Notes: a model not told the origin generated them from the letters alone. Shown: positions 1 through 8,941, counted from the stretch's first letter. The stretch: 43,066 nucleotides of DNA from Phocaeicola plebeius (GCF_003437535.1 NZ_QSQT01000028.1:1-43066); one strand, 5' to 3'. Made by a program: numbers and translations.

Positions 1-213
1 GGACTGAACGGATATCACCGGAAATGCTGAACGGGTATCCGCCGGAATATGCATAATGAAGGATGTACATATAATATTAATTTTAATGCTACCCATTATT
101 TAGGTGGGTACCCCAATGGATATCCTTCAAAAGAAAATATAACAGTTCAGATAGTTTTAGACTTGGAAACAGAAACATATACTTTTACAGCAATAAAAGG
201 ACAATTATATTAA
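1..213 (+). pseudogene. Unrecognised C-terminal protein fragment, probably frameshifted
   Basis: An open stretch at 49-213 would encode 54 residues starting MHNEGC and ending AIKGQLY. Its beta-strand-like end (VLDLETETYTF) resembles the C-termini of Bacteroidetes surface lipoproteins, but I do not recognise a family. Upstream, in the same frame, is a stop at 28-30. A different frame is open from 3 to a stop at 54-56. An imperfect tandem unit (4-26 and 27-51, both starting ctgaacgg) is read as LNGY in both copies, but in different frames because the first copy is 23 nt long. This suggests a coding repeat that has lost its frame. The beginning lies outside the window, so a short intact gene cannot be excluded. 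Confidence 0.3.
4..51 (+). repeat. Imperfect tandem duplication, 23 nt then 25 nt
   Basis: Both copies start ctgaacgg, continue with atatc or gtatc, then a ccgg core, and end in aaatg or aatatg. The copies differ by two single-base length changes, which shifts the reading frame between them. More copies may lie to the left of the window. Confidence 0.5.
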
Positions 214-318
214 GAAAAAGTCTCTGGTGAGATGATTTTCGTGGGCTTCGTGTATTTAAGGGGAACTCAAAAGAAAATAAGTACTTTATAGCATATTTTA
301 CTCTTATTCTGCATAAAA

Positions 319-370
319 CAAAACCGTCTGCATGCCTTGGAAAAAATCAAGATCCATGCAGACGGTTTTG
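319..370 (-). terminator. Intrinsic terminator downstream of ispG
   Basis: A perfect 16-bp inverted repeat (319-334 with 355-370) encloses a 20-nt loop. On the minus strand it lies just past the ispG stop and is followed by a T-rich stretch, so it probably ends the rpoN-to-ispG transcript. It could also stop transcription arriving from the left. The rest of 214-388 holds no recognisable gene. Confidence 0.8.
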
Positions 371-388
371 TATATCTGAGCCAGAGAA

Positions 389-2230
389 TCAGTCTTTATA
401 ATCTCCGTTTGCCTTAATCAGCTCAATCAGTTTTTCTACAGCCTGTTCTTCCGGAATGTTCTTTTCAATACATTCCTTCTTTTTGTACAGACTGATTTTG
501 CCTCTTCCGGCACCTACATAGCCATAGTCGGCATCGGCCATTTCACCCGGGCCATTGACGATACAGCCCATGATACCGATTTTCAGTCCCTTGAGGTGAG
601 CCGTAGCAGCCTTGATGCGGGCAATGGTTGATTCTAAGTCGTACAATGTACGTCCGCAGCCCGGGCAAGAGATGTATTCGGTTTTGGAAGTGCGGATACG
701 TCCTGCCTGCAGGATACCGAAGGCGGTTTCGTCCACTTTCAGGTTACTGATTTGGTTGCCGTGGTTGTAGAGCAGGATACCGTCGCACAGACCGTCGATA
801 ATCAGGGCACCCATGTCGGCAGCCGACTTGATTTGCAAATCCTCTGTTTCGGTTTCCTGATAAAGCTGGAAGAATACTAGCGGGTTTTTCAGTCCCTGGT
901 TCATCAGCTGATGTGCCAATGCACGGAACTCACCTAAGCGGTTGTAGTGGTTGCTTTGAGCTACGATGACCACTTCCGGATGCAGACGCAGGCAAGCCAT
1001 TACCTCTTCATTCAGTCCTAAATAAGAAGTAAAGAGGAACTTCATTTTGGCTGGATGGTGATGCAGTTCAATCAACTGCTGGTAGTTGAAAGCCGGATAG
1101 GTGTGCTCGCTGCCTTCCCATGCACAGGCATCCACAATATAACCGATGTCTGCTCTGCGGTTTTCTGGCAAGCGTTGGCCACAGTACAGATAGTCGGGCT
1201 TGAACTGTTCGCTTACTTCCAGGTCGTTGTTCAGACGGGCTGAGATGACTACCGGAAGCTGGTCGCCTCCGATGTTACCTATGGCTACGGTTTCTCTTCG
1301 GCTGGGGTGCGTGTAGTTGAATTCCGGAGCTTCGGTAGCTGGAATATAGGGATGTCCTTCGCGTTTCAATACATAATCTACCAGTTTGCGGGCTACGGGA
1401 ATTTCTGCTTCGGGCGCTTCACTCAGTGATACGCGGATGGTGTCACCCAGTCCGTCGCACAGCAGGGCACCGATACCCAAGGCTGATTTGATACGGCCGT
1501 CTTCTCCGTCACCGGCTTCTGTCACTCCTAAGTGGAGCGGGAAGGCCATATTTTCTTTTTCCATCTGTTCTACCAGCAGGCGGACGGTGCGTACCATGAT
1601 GACCGTATTGGAAGCCTTGATAGAGATGACCACGTTCATGAAATTCTGTTCCACACAGATGCGCAGGAACTCCATGCACGATTCTACCATGCCTTCCGGA
1701 GTATCTCCGTAGCGCGACATGATGCGGTCGGACAGCGAACCGTGGTTCACTCCGATGCGGATGGCTGTGTGATTTTCCTTACAGATGTTCAGGAAGGGGA
1801 TGAAACGGTCGCGTATCTTCTGGATTTCTTTTGCATACTCTTCATCCGTATACTCCAGTTGCTTGAAGGTGCGGGCAGCATCTACATAGTTGCCTGGGTT
1901 GATACGTACCTTCTCAGCGTACAAGGCCGCTACCTCGGCTACTTTCGGATTGAAATGTACATCGGCCACTAAAGGAGTCTGGTATCCCTGGGCACGCAGA
2001 GATGCATTGATATGTTGCAGGTTCTCTGCTTCACGTACTCCTTGTGTGGTGAGACGTACGTATTCTCCTCCCGCCTCAATGATACGCTTGGCCTGTTCCA
2101 CACAAGCTTCTGTATCCATGGTGACGGTATTCGTCATACTCTGTATACGGATAGGATAAGCGCCACCCATAGGAGTGGCGCCTACATATACCTCGTTCGC
2201 CTGTCGGCGAGAATAGTTGAAGTAATTCAT
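389..2230 (-). CDS. ispG: 4-hydroxy-3-methylbut-2-enyl diphosphate synthase IspG (GcpE), large form
   Basis: IspG catalyses the [4Fe-4S]-dependent, penultimate step of the cytosolic MEP isoprenoid pathway, converting MEcPP to HMBPP. The N-terminal TIM barrel begins with the family sequence PIRIQSMTNT. The C-terminal domain carries the cluster ligands Cys522 and Cys525 (CPGC) and Cys556 (GIMGCIVNGPGE), with Glu563 in the NGPGE motif. At 613 residues it is the long form with an extra central domain, as in Bacteroidetes, Chlamydiae and plants; the E. coli enzyme has about 370. It is last in a run of closely spaced genes, starting 4 nt after the purE stop, and is followed by a strong terminator. 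Confidence 0.97.
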   Translation of the reverse strand: MNYFNYSRRQANEVYVGATPMGGAYPIRIQSMTNTVTMDTEACVEQAKRIIEAGGEYVRLTTQGVREAENLQHINASLRAQGYQTPLVADVHFNPKVAEVAALYAEKVRINPGNYVDAARTFKQLEYTDEEYAKEIQKIRDRFIPFLNICKENHTAIRIGVNHGSLSDRIMSRYGDTPEGMVESCMEFLRICVEQNFMNVVISIKASNTVIMVRTVRLLVEQMEKENMAFPLHLGVTEAGDGEDGRIKSALGIGALLCDGLGDTIRVSLSEAPEAEIPVARKLVDYVLKREGHPYIPATEAPEFNYTHPSRRETVAIGNIGGDQLPVVISARLNNDLEVSEQFKPDYLYCGQRLPENRRADIGYIVDACAWEGSEHTYPAFNYQQLIELHHHPAKMKFLFTSYLGLNEEVMACLRLHPEVVIVAQSNHYNRLGEFRALAHQLMNQGLKNPLVFFQLYQETETEDLQIKSAADMGALIIDGLCDGILLYNHGNQISNLKVDETAFGILQAGRIRTSKTEYISCPGCGRTLYDLESTIARIKAATAHLKGLKIGIMGCIVNGPGEMADADYGYVGAGRGKISLYKKKECIEKNIPEEQAVEKLIELIKANGDYKD

Positions 2231-2234
2231 TCAG

Positions 2235-2744
2235 TTAGTTTGTCTTATAAGCGTATTTGACTTCTTTCAACTCTTCGTTGGCTTTTACGATTTTGTTTTT
2301 CAAACCTTCCTTGTAAGCTGCAAACTTTTGAGCCAGTTCTGCATCGCTCAGGGCCAGCATCTGTACGGCCAGGATCGCAGCATTCATGGCACCGTTGATG
2401 GCTACTGTAGCCACAGGTATTCCGGGAGGCATCTGGATGATAGAGTAGAGTGCGTCTACACCGTCGAGTACAGAACCTTTTACAGGCACTCCAATAACCG
2501 GAAGGGTGGTGTTGGCTGCAATTACTCCCGGCAGTGCAGCAGCCATTCCGGCAGCCGCGATGATTACCTTGATGCCACGTCCGGCAGCTTCTTTCGCAAA
2601 CTTCTCTACTTCAGCAGGAGTGCGGTGAGCCGACAGGGCATTCATTTCAAACGGGACTTGCATTTCATCGAGCAGCTTGGCGGCCTTTTCCATTACTGGA
2701 AGGTCAGAAGTACTGCCCATAATGATACTTACAATTGGCTTCAT
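2235..2744 (-). CDS. purE: N5-carboxyaminoimidazole ribonucleotide mutase PurE (class I)
   Basis: PurE moves the carboxyl group of N5-CAIR to form CAIR in de novo purine synthesis; the usual form is a cytosolic octamer. The substrate-binding motif GSTSD is at residues 10-14, followed by SAHRTP with His40 and the glycine/alanine-rich AAAGMAAALPGVIA segment. The length of 169 residues is normal. The hydrophobic, Met-rich substrate-binding segment is typical of class I. It sits between gcvH, 18 nt upstream, and ispG, 4 nt downstream, which points to co-transcription. No purK is next to it. Confidence 0.97.
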   Translation of the reverse strand: MKPIVSIIMGSTSDLPVMEKAAKLLDEMQVPFEMNALSAHRTPAEVEKFAKEAAGRGIKVIIAAAGMAAALPGVIAANTTLPVIGVPVKGSVLDGVDALYSIIQMPPGIPVATVAINGAMNAAILAVQMLALSDAELAQKFAAYKEGLKNKIVKANEELKEVKYAYKTN

Positions 2745-2762
2745 TCGTTGTTTTTATTTTAG

Positions 2763-3143
2763 TTATTCGTTAATAATCTCTTTGTAGCCTGCAGCGTCCA
2801 GCAGATCGTCCAGTTCGCTGGCATCCGTAGGTTTCAGCTTGATAATCCAGCCTTCGCCGTAAGGATCCTGGTTTACCAGTTCCGGATGTTCTTCCAGTTG
2901 CGGGTTGACTTCCAGAATCTCGCCTCCGATGGGGAGGAACAGGTCTGAAACTGTTTTCACTACCTCGATGGTACCGAATACTTCGCCTTTATCCAGCGTT
3001 TCACCTTCTGTGGTTACGTCGATGAAAACGATGTCGCCCAGCTGTTGCTGTGCATAGTCTGTGATACCTACATAGGCAGTGTCGCCTTCCAAACGAATCC
3101 ATTCGTGTTCGTTGGTGTACTTGATGTTAGTCGGGAATTCCAT
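2763..3143 (-). CDS. gcvH: Glycine cleavage system H protein
   Basis: GcvH is the small lipoyl carrier that shuttles the aminomethyl group between the P, T and L proteins of the glycine cleavage complex. The 126-residue protein has the biotinyl/lipoyl fold, and the attachment lysine is Lys63 in the motif EVVKTVSDL. The conserved segment [18 protein letters not shown] is at residues 11-28. No gcvT or gcvP is in the window, so the H protein is encoded apart from its partners and shares a transcript with purE and ispG. Confidence 0.97.
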   Translation of the reverse strand: MEFPTNIKYTNEHEWIRLEGDTAYVGITDYAQQQLGDIVFIDVTTEGETLDKGEVFGTIEVVKTVSDLFLPIGGEILEVNPQLEEHPELVNQDPYGEGWIIKLKPTDASELDDLLDAAGYKEIINE

Positions 3144-3177
3144 ATTGAATAAATTTAAAGTTTAAGATAATCAGTTT

Positions 3178-3858
3178 TCAAATAAACAAAATTCCCGTGA
3201 TACCACAAAATAAACCGACGAAAAACCCGCCTGTCACTTCATTTAAAGTATGTTGCTTGACGATGATGCGGGCTGAACCTAACATGCCGGCAAGCAGGAT
3301 GAAGAAGCAGAGCCATTCCACTGGATTGAACTGGAAGATGAAGCTGTAGGACAGTAATCCGCCCACCATCATGCCGCTGCTGGCCATGTGGGTGCTGATT
3401 TTCCAGCGTGTGTTGATGACTGTGCAGATGACCATGCAAATCAGGGTGGCTACGATGATGCCGCTCATATAGCGTGGCAGGTGTATGCGATACATCGTCA
3501 GCAGGCAGGCCATGTAGCTCAGTATGGTCATTCCGTAAGGGATAAAACGCTTTTCGCGGTGTCCCAGTTCGTGGAGTGTCCAGCCGTTGATTTTCTGAAA
3601 CAGATAGATGCCCAGCATCGGTAGCAGGATGGTGAAGCAATACACCAGCCCTAAAACCATCAGTTTGTACTGCAGGGGCATGATGTTCAGATAAGTAAAG
3701 AAAAAAAGCAGGCAGAATGCCACAAACGGTACCATGAACGGCGTAAAGATGAGCGATACGATGCGGGCAGTCATAAACAGGGCATCGCGGGGTTCCCCAG
3801 CATGGTGGGGAGCGGGTTCATGATAAGTCAGTTCATCGGGGATACTGGTTTCTTCCAT
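3178..3858 (-). CDS. PAP2-like integral membrane protein
   Basis: The 226-residue protein has about six hydrophobic segments (around residues 32-58, 65-88, 106-122, 132-148, 162-190 and 208-226). Three weak motifs recall the PAP2 lipid-phosphatase family: REKRF at 101-105, STHMASSG at 155-162, and SARIIVKQHTLNE at 195-207. Arg197 and His203 fit the third motif, but Glu207 stands where Asp is usual, and the first two motifs are degenerate. Activity on an undecaprenyl or lipid phosphate is therefore only an inference. It starts 9 nt after the rpoN stop and precedes gcvH, so it is likely in the rpoN operon. Confidence 0.75.
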   Translation of the reverse strand: MEETSIPDELTYHEPAPHHAGEPRDALFMTARIVSLIFTPFMVPFVAFCLLFFFTYLNIMPLQYKLMVLGLVYCFTILLPMLGIYLFQKINGWTLHELGHREKRFIPYGMTILSYMACLLTMYRIHLPRYMSGIIVATLICMVICTVINTRWKISTHMASSGMMVGGLLSYSFIFQFNPVEWLCFFILLAGMLGSARIIVKQHTLNEVTGGFFVGLFCGITGILFI

Positions 3859-3867
3859 ATCAATATG

Positions 3868-5349
3868 TTATCTTCTTAATCTTGCTACGGGGATATTCAA
3901 CTGCTGGCGGTACTTGGCCACAGTGCGGCGGGCAATGGGGTATCCTTTTTCCTTCAGCATATCGGCCAGCTCATCGTCAGTGTAAGGCTTTTCCTTGTTC
4001 TCACTGGCCACGCATTCTTTCAGGATGCGCTTGATTTCACGGACGGACAGTTCTTCACCGTTTTCAGTCGTGTAGCCATCGCTGAAGAAGAATTTCAACG
4101 GGTAAATGCCGTAGTTGGTCTGTACATATTTGCTGTTGCTCACACGGGAAATGGTGGAGATGTCCAGCTTTGTACGTTCAGCCACGTCTTTCAGAATCAT
4201 CGGACGAAGCAGAGACTCGTCCCCTTCTTCGAAGAACGGGCGTTGCAAGTCGATGATGGCCTGCATGGTGCTGAGCAGCGTTTGCTGGCGTTGTTTCACG
4301 GCGTTGATGAATCCTTGTGCCGCATCTACCTTCTGCTTGAGGAATATCAGGGCATCTTTTGATTCTTTGCTCTGGTTCTGCTTGTTGCGGGTGTGTTCGT
4401 CCAGCAGCTCGGTAAATTCCCGGCTCAGCCTCAGTTCCGGCACGTTCCGGTTGTTGAGGCTGAGGTTAATCGTGCCGTCGTCTTCCGTCTCTACCAGAAA
4501 ATCAGGGATAATCTGTTGCAGGTTTTTCCCGATGGCTTCTCCCATGGAACTTCCCGGACGCGGATTCAGCTTGGTCAGTTCGGCGGCAGCCGCATTATAT
4601 TGTTCTTCTGTAATATTCAGTTTCTGAATAATCTTGTCTTTATTTTTGCGGGTGAAGTCCTCACAGCACTTTCCGATGATGTCCAGCTCAATCTGCTTGA
4701 GCGGAGAATCTTCTTTCCGGCGAATCTGGATGAGCAGACACTCTTGCAGACTTCTGGCACCGATGCCGGCAGGGTCAAAGTCCTGAATCACTGAGAGCAC
4801 ATGCTCCAGCTCTTCTGCGGAAGTGTAGACTCCCTGGTAAATAGCCAGTTCATCGAGAATCGTTTCAGTGGATTTACGCAGCAGTCCGTCGTCATCAAGT
4901 GAGCCGATAAGGTATTCACCTAATTGCTTCTGTTCCGGAGTAAGGTGTTGCATGTCGAGCTGTTCTTTCAGCGTTTCGTAGAAAGATACGTTGTCTGAGA
5001 AAGGAATGTCTTCCGCCCGGTCTTCTTTGGAGCGGTTGTTCTCCTGCAATTTGTAATCCGGAATATCGTCTTCCGTGCGGTAATCACCCAGCTCGATGTC
5101 CTCACCTGAATCGGTATTAGGTTCTCCGTCTTGGTCAGTCGTATTGTACTCATCATTGAGGGCATCGGAAGCGTCGGAAGTTTCTTTTCCTTCTTCGAGT
5201 GCCGGATTATCCAGCAATTCAGCGTGAATCCGTTCTTCCAACTCCAGAGTCGGAAGTTCCAGCAACTTGACAGCCAGTATCTGTTGAGGAGACAGGGTCT
5301 GTACTTGTTGTTGTGCCTGTGTCTGTACCTGACGTGAACCTTGTACCAT
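3868..5349 (-). CDS. rpoN: RNA polymerase sigma-54 factor RpoN
   Basis: This is the alternative sigma factor that directs RNA polymerase to -24/-12 promoters and needs AAA+ activators to open them. The 493-residue protein starts with a Gln-rich, Leu-rich activator-interacting region (Q-rich at 4-18, then SPQQILAVKLLELPTLELEE). A strongly acidic linker covers about 54-120. It continues with the core-binding and helix-turn-helix domains and ends with the RpoN box ARRTVAKYRQ at 473-482. No bacterial enhancer-binding protein is encoded in the window. It is the first gene of the run leading to ispG, with a candidate promoter directly upstream. Confidence 0.97.
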   Translation of the reverse strand: MVQGSRQVQTQAQQQVQTLSPQQILAVKLLELPTLELEERIHAELLDNPALEEGKETSDASDALNDEYNTTDQDGEPNTDSGEDIELGDYRTEDDIPDYKLQENNRSKEDRAEDIPFSDNVSFYETLKEQLDMQHLTPEQKQLGEYLIGSLDDDGLLRKSTETILDELAIYQGVYTSAEELEHVLSVIQDFDPAGIGARSLQECLLIQIRRKEDSPLKQIELDIIGKCCEDFTRKNKDKIIQKLNITEEQYNAAAAELTKLNPRPGSSMGEAIGKNLQQIIPDFLVETEDDGTINLSLNNRNVPELRLSREFTELLDEHTRNKQNQSKESKDALIFLKQKVDAAQGFINAVKQRQQTLLSTMQAIIDLQRPFFEEGDESLLRPMILKDVAERTKLDISTISRVSNSKYVQTNYGIYPLKFFFSDGYTTENGEELSVREIKRILKECVASENKEKPYTDDELADMLKEKGYPIARRTVAKYRQQLNIPVARLRR

Positions 5350-5378
5350 TTTTATTGTTGTCTTGAGTTAACAGCGTG

Positions 5379-5407
5379 CAAAAATAATAATTAAAATGAA
5401 CTTCAAA
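5379..5407 (-). promoter_or_regulatory. Candidate Bacteroidetes promoter for the rpoN-ispG run
   Basis: On the minus strand TATTTTTG (5379-5386) matches the -7 consensus TAnnTTTG, and TTTG (5404-5407) lies 17 nt further upstream as a -33 element. It is 30 nt from the rpoN start. This is a motif match only. Confidence 0.45.
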
Positions 5408-5423
5408 GAAAAAGGCAAAATTT

Positions 5424-7088
5424 TTAATATTGGAAACTGCTGCCGCCTAAGAACTCTCGTAGCAGGGAAGTAGGGGGCAATTCCTTATCTTGTACGGAAA
5501 CAAAATAGTTCAGGAAGCGGAGCAGACGGTGTGCTTCGGAGTATTCCGGACAACGGTTGGGCACCTTGCGCAAAACGGGTTCCACGTAGTCTTTTAATAC
5601 AGCCAGTTCGAACAGCAGGGCCGAGTTGAACATAGCATCGGCATTTTCCTGGTAGGGGAAAATCCATTTTTCTTCTCCTTCCCGTACACTTGGCCAGCGT
5701 GCGATGGTTTCTTCTGCCGAATAGTTCCGGTACTTGTAATCACGGATGATACGTCGCAGCAGGCGGTTGTCGGTGGTAGGAATGTAATTATGGTTGTCCA
5801 GCAGGATGGTGGTGAGTGCCGACACGTACACCTTGTATTTGTTCTCGTTGGGAATGTGCGGGGTCAGTGCCGGATTCAGTGCATGAATACCTTCAATAAT
5901 CAGTATCATGTGTTCGTCTATCCGGAGTTTCTTGCCGCTCATCTCTCGTTTTCCGGTGGTGAAGTTGTAGCGTGGCAGTTCCACTTCTCCTCCGTTGAGC
6001 AGGGTGCTCAGCTGTTCTTCAAAGAAAGGGAGGTCTACGGCATACAGCGATTCGAAGTCGTGTTTGCCGTTTTCATCCAGCGGGGTATCGTTCCGGTTGA
6101 CGAAATAGTCATCCAGTGAAATGGGGTAAGGCTTCAGGCCGTTGGTCATAAGCTGGATGCTCAGCCGCTTGCTGAAGGTGGTTTTTCCGGAAGAAGACGG
6201 ACCGGATATAAGCACGAGCTTTACCCGTTTCCCGTCTTGGTCGCGGTGGGTAATCTCATCGGCTATCTGGGCAATCTTTTTTTCTTGCAAGGCCTCCGAC
6301 ACATTTATCAGGTCGGTGGCATGACCTTCGTTGCAGGCCACGTTCAGGTCGCCTACCGTGCTGATGCCCAGAATCTGGTTCCAGCGATGGTATTCCTGAA
6401 ACACTTCCAGCATTTTTTCCTGCTTCACCACTTCTTCCAGTTTGGTCGGGTTTTCACGGCTGGGGATACGCAGCAACAGTCCGTCGTAGTATTTCACAAT
6501 GTCGAACAGGCGGATGTATCCTGTACTGGGTACCAGGCTGCTATAATAACAGTCCACCGTGTCGCCCAATTGATAGTAGTAAGAATAAAGCTGACCGTAA
6601 GTGTCCAACAGTCGTGCCTTATCCATCATCCCTCGTTTTTCGAACAGACGAACCACTTCCTCCGTGTGACTTTCAGTGCGTGTGTAGGGAATATCGGCCG
6701 CGATGATTTCCTGCATTTTCTGTTTGATGCGCTGCACGTCATCCAGTCCGATGGTACGGTCGATATGCAGTTTGCAGAAATATCCCTTTGAGATGGGATG
6801 TTCCAGTGAAATACTGCCTTGCGGATAGAGCTCTTCTACCGCTTTGACCAGGATGAAAAAGAGCGAACGGACATAAGTTCGCATACCGGAAGAGCTGGTA
6901 ATGTCAAGAAATTCAATGTCTTTATTGTAGTACACCCGGAAGTCGAGACTCTCTACCTTATTGTTGACTTTGGCACTGACCGGACCGTAGGGCATGGCCA
7001 GATTAAAACCGTTATAAATATCCAAAAGTGAGCTTCCCTCCGGGAATTCTCTTGTCGAATTATTATTTTTGCAATATATTTGTAGCAT
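5424..7088 (-). CDS. TGS-domain and uridine kinase/phosphoribulokinase-type P-loop fusion protein
   Basis: The 554-residue protein combines three parts. A TGS-like N-terminal region covers about 1-60 and is followed by a segment like the second additional domain of threonyl-tRNA synthetase (about 60-200). A uridine-kinase-type P-loop domain covers about 285-480, with the Walker A motif GPSSSGKT at 296-303. The sequences SLDDYFVNR and LIIEGIHALNP are typical of uridine kinases and phosphoribulokinases. Such fusions are usually annotated as nucleoside kinase. The substrate is unproven, and the ThrRS-like half might instead sense RNA or nucleotides. It is read divergently from the Na/Pi transporter and is followed by the rpoN promoter region. 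Confidence 0.85.
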   Translation of the reverse strand: MLQIYCKNNNSTREFPEGSSLLDIYNGFNLAMPYGPVSAKVNNKVESLDFRVYYNKDIEFLDITSSSGMRTYVRSLFFILVKAVEELYPQGSISLEHPISKGYFCKLHIDRTIGLDDVQRIKQKMQEIIAADIPYTRTESHTEEVVRLFEKRGMMDKARLLDTYGQLYSYYYQLGDTVDCYYSSLVPSTGYIRLFDIVKYYDGLLLRIPSRENPTKLEEVVKQEKMLEVFQEYHRWNQILGISTVGDLNVACNEGHATDLINVSEALQEKKIAQIADEITHRDQDGKRVKLVLISGPSSSGKTTFSKRLSIQLMTNGLKPYPISLDDYFVNRNDTPLDENGKHDFESLYAVDLPFFEEQLSTLLNGGEVELPRYNFTTGKREMSGKKLRIDEHMILIIEGIHALNPALTPHIPNENKYKVYVSALTTILLDNHNYIPTTDNRLLRRIIRDYKYRNYSAEETIARWPSVREGEEKWIFPYQENADAMFNSALLFELAVLKDYVEPVLRKVPNRCPEYSEAHRLLRFLNYFVSVQDKELPPTSLLREFLGGSSFQY

Positions 7089-7178
7089 AAATGTAATATG
7101 TGTTACTAACCTTGTGAATAGGCAGTTAATTTACTCATTAAACAATTAAAAGCCTCTTTCCAACTTAACTAATTACAA

Positions 7179-8873
7179 ATGGAATATTCTTTTTATGATT
7201 TTTTAGCGCTTCTTGGATCACTGGCGCTGTTCCTTTATGGAATGAAAATCATGAGTGAGGGACTTCAGAAGTTTGCGGGCGACCGCCTTCGTAGTATTTT
7301 AACCGCAATGACCACGAACCGTGTGACGGGGGTGCTGACAGGTATGTTGATTACCGCTCTGATTCAGTCCTCTTCTGCTACAACAGTAATGGTGGTCAGC
7401 TTTGTAAACGCCGGCTTGCTGACGCTTTCTCAGTCTATCGGGGTGATTATGGGAGCGAATATCGGAACCACGGTGACGGCGTGGATTATTTCAGCTCTCG
7501 GTTTTAAAGTAGATATATCTGCATTTTCTCTGCCGCTTCTGGCGATTGGTATTCCACTGCTTTTCTCTCAAAAAAGTTCACGTAAATCTGTGGGTGAGTT
7601 TATCTTCGGGTTTGCATTTCTGTTCATGGGATTGAATCTCCTGAAGACGAACGCTCCGGACCTCAGTCAGAATCCGGATATGCTGGCCTTTGTTCAGAAT
7701 TATACGGACATGGGCTTTTTTTCTGTCCTGCTGTTCGTCCTGATTGGTACTGTACTGACCATGATTGTACAGGCTTCGGCGGCTACCATGGCCATTACGT
7801 TGATTATGTGTGCCAACGGATGGATTAGTTTTGAACTGGGAGCCGCTTTGGTGCTGGGAGAAAATATAGGAACCACGATTACGGCCAACCTGGCGGCCTT
7901 GACTGCCAATACGCAGGCACGCCGGGCGGCAATGGCTCATCTGATGTTTAATGTGTTCGGTGTAATCTGGGTACTGATGTTGTTTGAGCCTTTCTTGTCG
8001 ATGGTAGACTGGATTATTTCCGATTTTATGAAGGTAAGTGAGGCCGACGGGGTGGCTGTCTCTTTCAAATTGTCTGCGTTCCACACTTGCTTCAACGTCT
8101 GCAATGTGCTGATTCTGATATGGTTCGTACATCTTATCGAGAAAACGGTCTGCAAGATTGTTCCCCAGAAAGAGCAGGAGGAAGAATACCGCTTGCAGTT
8201 CATTACGGGGGGCATGCTTTCTACGGCAGAGTTGTCTATCCTTCAGGCACGGAAGGAAATCAATCTGTTTGCCGAACGCATACAGCGTATGTTCCGCATG
8301 GTGCGTGACTTGTTGCATACGGAGAATGAAAATGATTTCAACAAGCTGTTCAGCCGGATTGAGAAGTATGAGAATATCAGCGACAACATGGAAGTGGAGA
8401 TTGCCAATTATCTTACGCAGGTGTCGGAGGGCAGGTTAAGTTCCGAAAGCAAGCTGCAGATACGGGGGATGCTCCGCGAGGTGACGGAGATAGAAAGCAT
8501 TGGCGACAGTTGCTATAATCTGGCCCGTACCATCAACCGGAAACGACGTGGAAATGAAGACTTCACGGGTGCGCAATATGAGCATATCTCACAGATGTTC
8601 CAACTGACGGACGATGCCCTGACACAGATGATTGCACTGGTGGAAGACATGCATCAGCAGGTGGATGTCAACAAGTCGTTCAATATCGAGATGGAAATCA
8701 ACAACTATCGTAACCAGTTGAAGAACCAGAATGTGATTGACGTCAATGAAAAGAAATACGATTATCAGATGGGTGTACACTACATGGACATTATCGCCGA
8801 ATGTGAGAAGTTAGGCGATTATGCGGTGAATGTGGTAGAGGCTCATCGGGATGTGAAGGAAAAGAAAGCCTGA
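7179..8873 (+). CDS. Na/Pi cotransporter family protein with PhoU-like C-terminal domain
   Basis: This inner-membrane protein belongs to the type II Na+/phosphate cotransporter (NptA, PF02690) family. Two inverted-repeat signatures are visible, QSSSATT at 63-69 and QASAAT at 198-203, each followed by a GANIGTT or ENIGTT motif. The first 325 or so residues contain about eight hydrophobic segments. Residues from about 340 to 555 are a helical PhoU-like domain thought to tune transport to phosphate status. At 564 residues it has the usual length for this two-part architecture. It appears monocistronic and is closed by a long hairpin. The phosphate specificity is family-based; some members carry other anions. 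Confidence 0.92.
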   Translation: MEYSFYDFLALLGSLALFLYGMKIMSEGLQKFAGDRLRSILTAMTTNRVTGVLTGMLITALIQSSSATTVMVVSFVNAGLLTLSQSIGVIMGANIGTTVTAWIISALGFKVDISAFSLPLLAIGIPLLFSQKSSRKSVGEFIFGFAFLFMGLNLLKTNAPDLSQNPDMLAFVQNYTDMGFFSVLLFVLIGTVLTMIVQASAATMAITLIMCANGWISFELGAALVLGENIGTTITANLAALTANTQARRAAMAHLMFNVFGVIWVLMLFEPFLSMVDWIISDFMKVSEADGVAVSFKLSAFHTCFNVCNVLILIWFVHLIEKTVCKIVPQKEQEEEYRLQFITGGMLSTAELSILQARKEINLFAERIQRMFRMVRDLLHTENENDFNKLFSRIEKYENISDNMEVEIANYLTQVSEGRLSSESKLQIRGMLREVTEIESIGDSCYNLARTINRKRRGNEDFTGAQYEHISQMFQLTDDALTQMIALVEDMHQQVDVNKSFNIEMEINNYRNQLKNQNVIDVNEKKYDYQMGVHYMDIIAECEKLGDYAVNVVEAHRDVKEKKA

Positions 8874-8889
8874 AAATAAGTGGATATCA

Positions 8890-8941
8890 CCATACAAATA
8901 AAGCTGTTCAAATCTTATTTTGAACAGCTTTATTTGTATGG
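8890..8941. terminator. Bidirectional terminator hairpin
   Basis: A perfect 23-bp inverted repeat (8890-8912 with 8919-8941) has a 6-nt loop. It lies between the convergent Na/Pi cotransporter (+) and GH110 (-) genes and can serve both. It lacks a long T tract on either side. Confidence 0.8.

Noticed and set aside
7578..8318. Antisense open frame of 246 codons inside the Na/Pi cotransporter gene
   Set aside because: Its product has no recognisable fold, is rich in His, Gln and Arg as expected for the reverse frame, and overlaps a clearly real gene.
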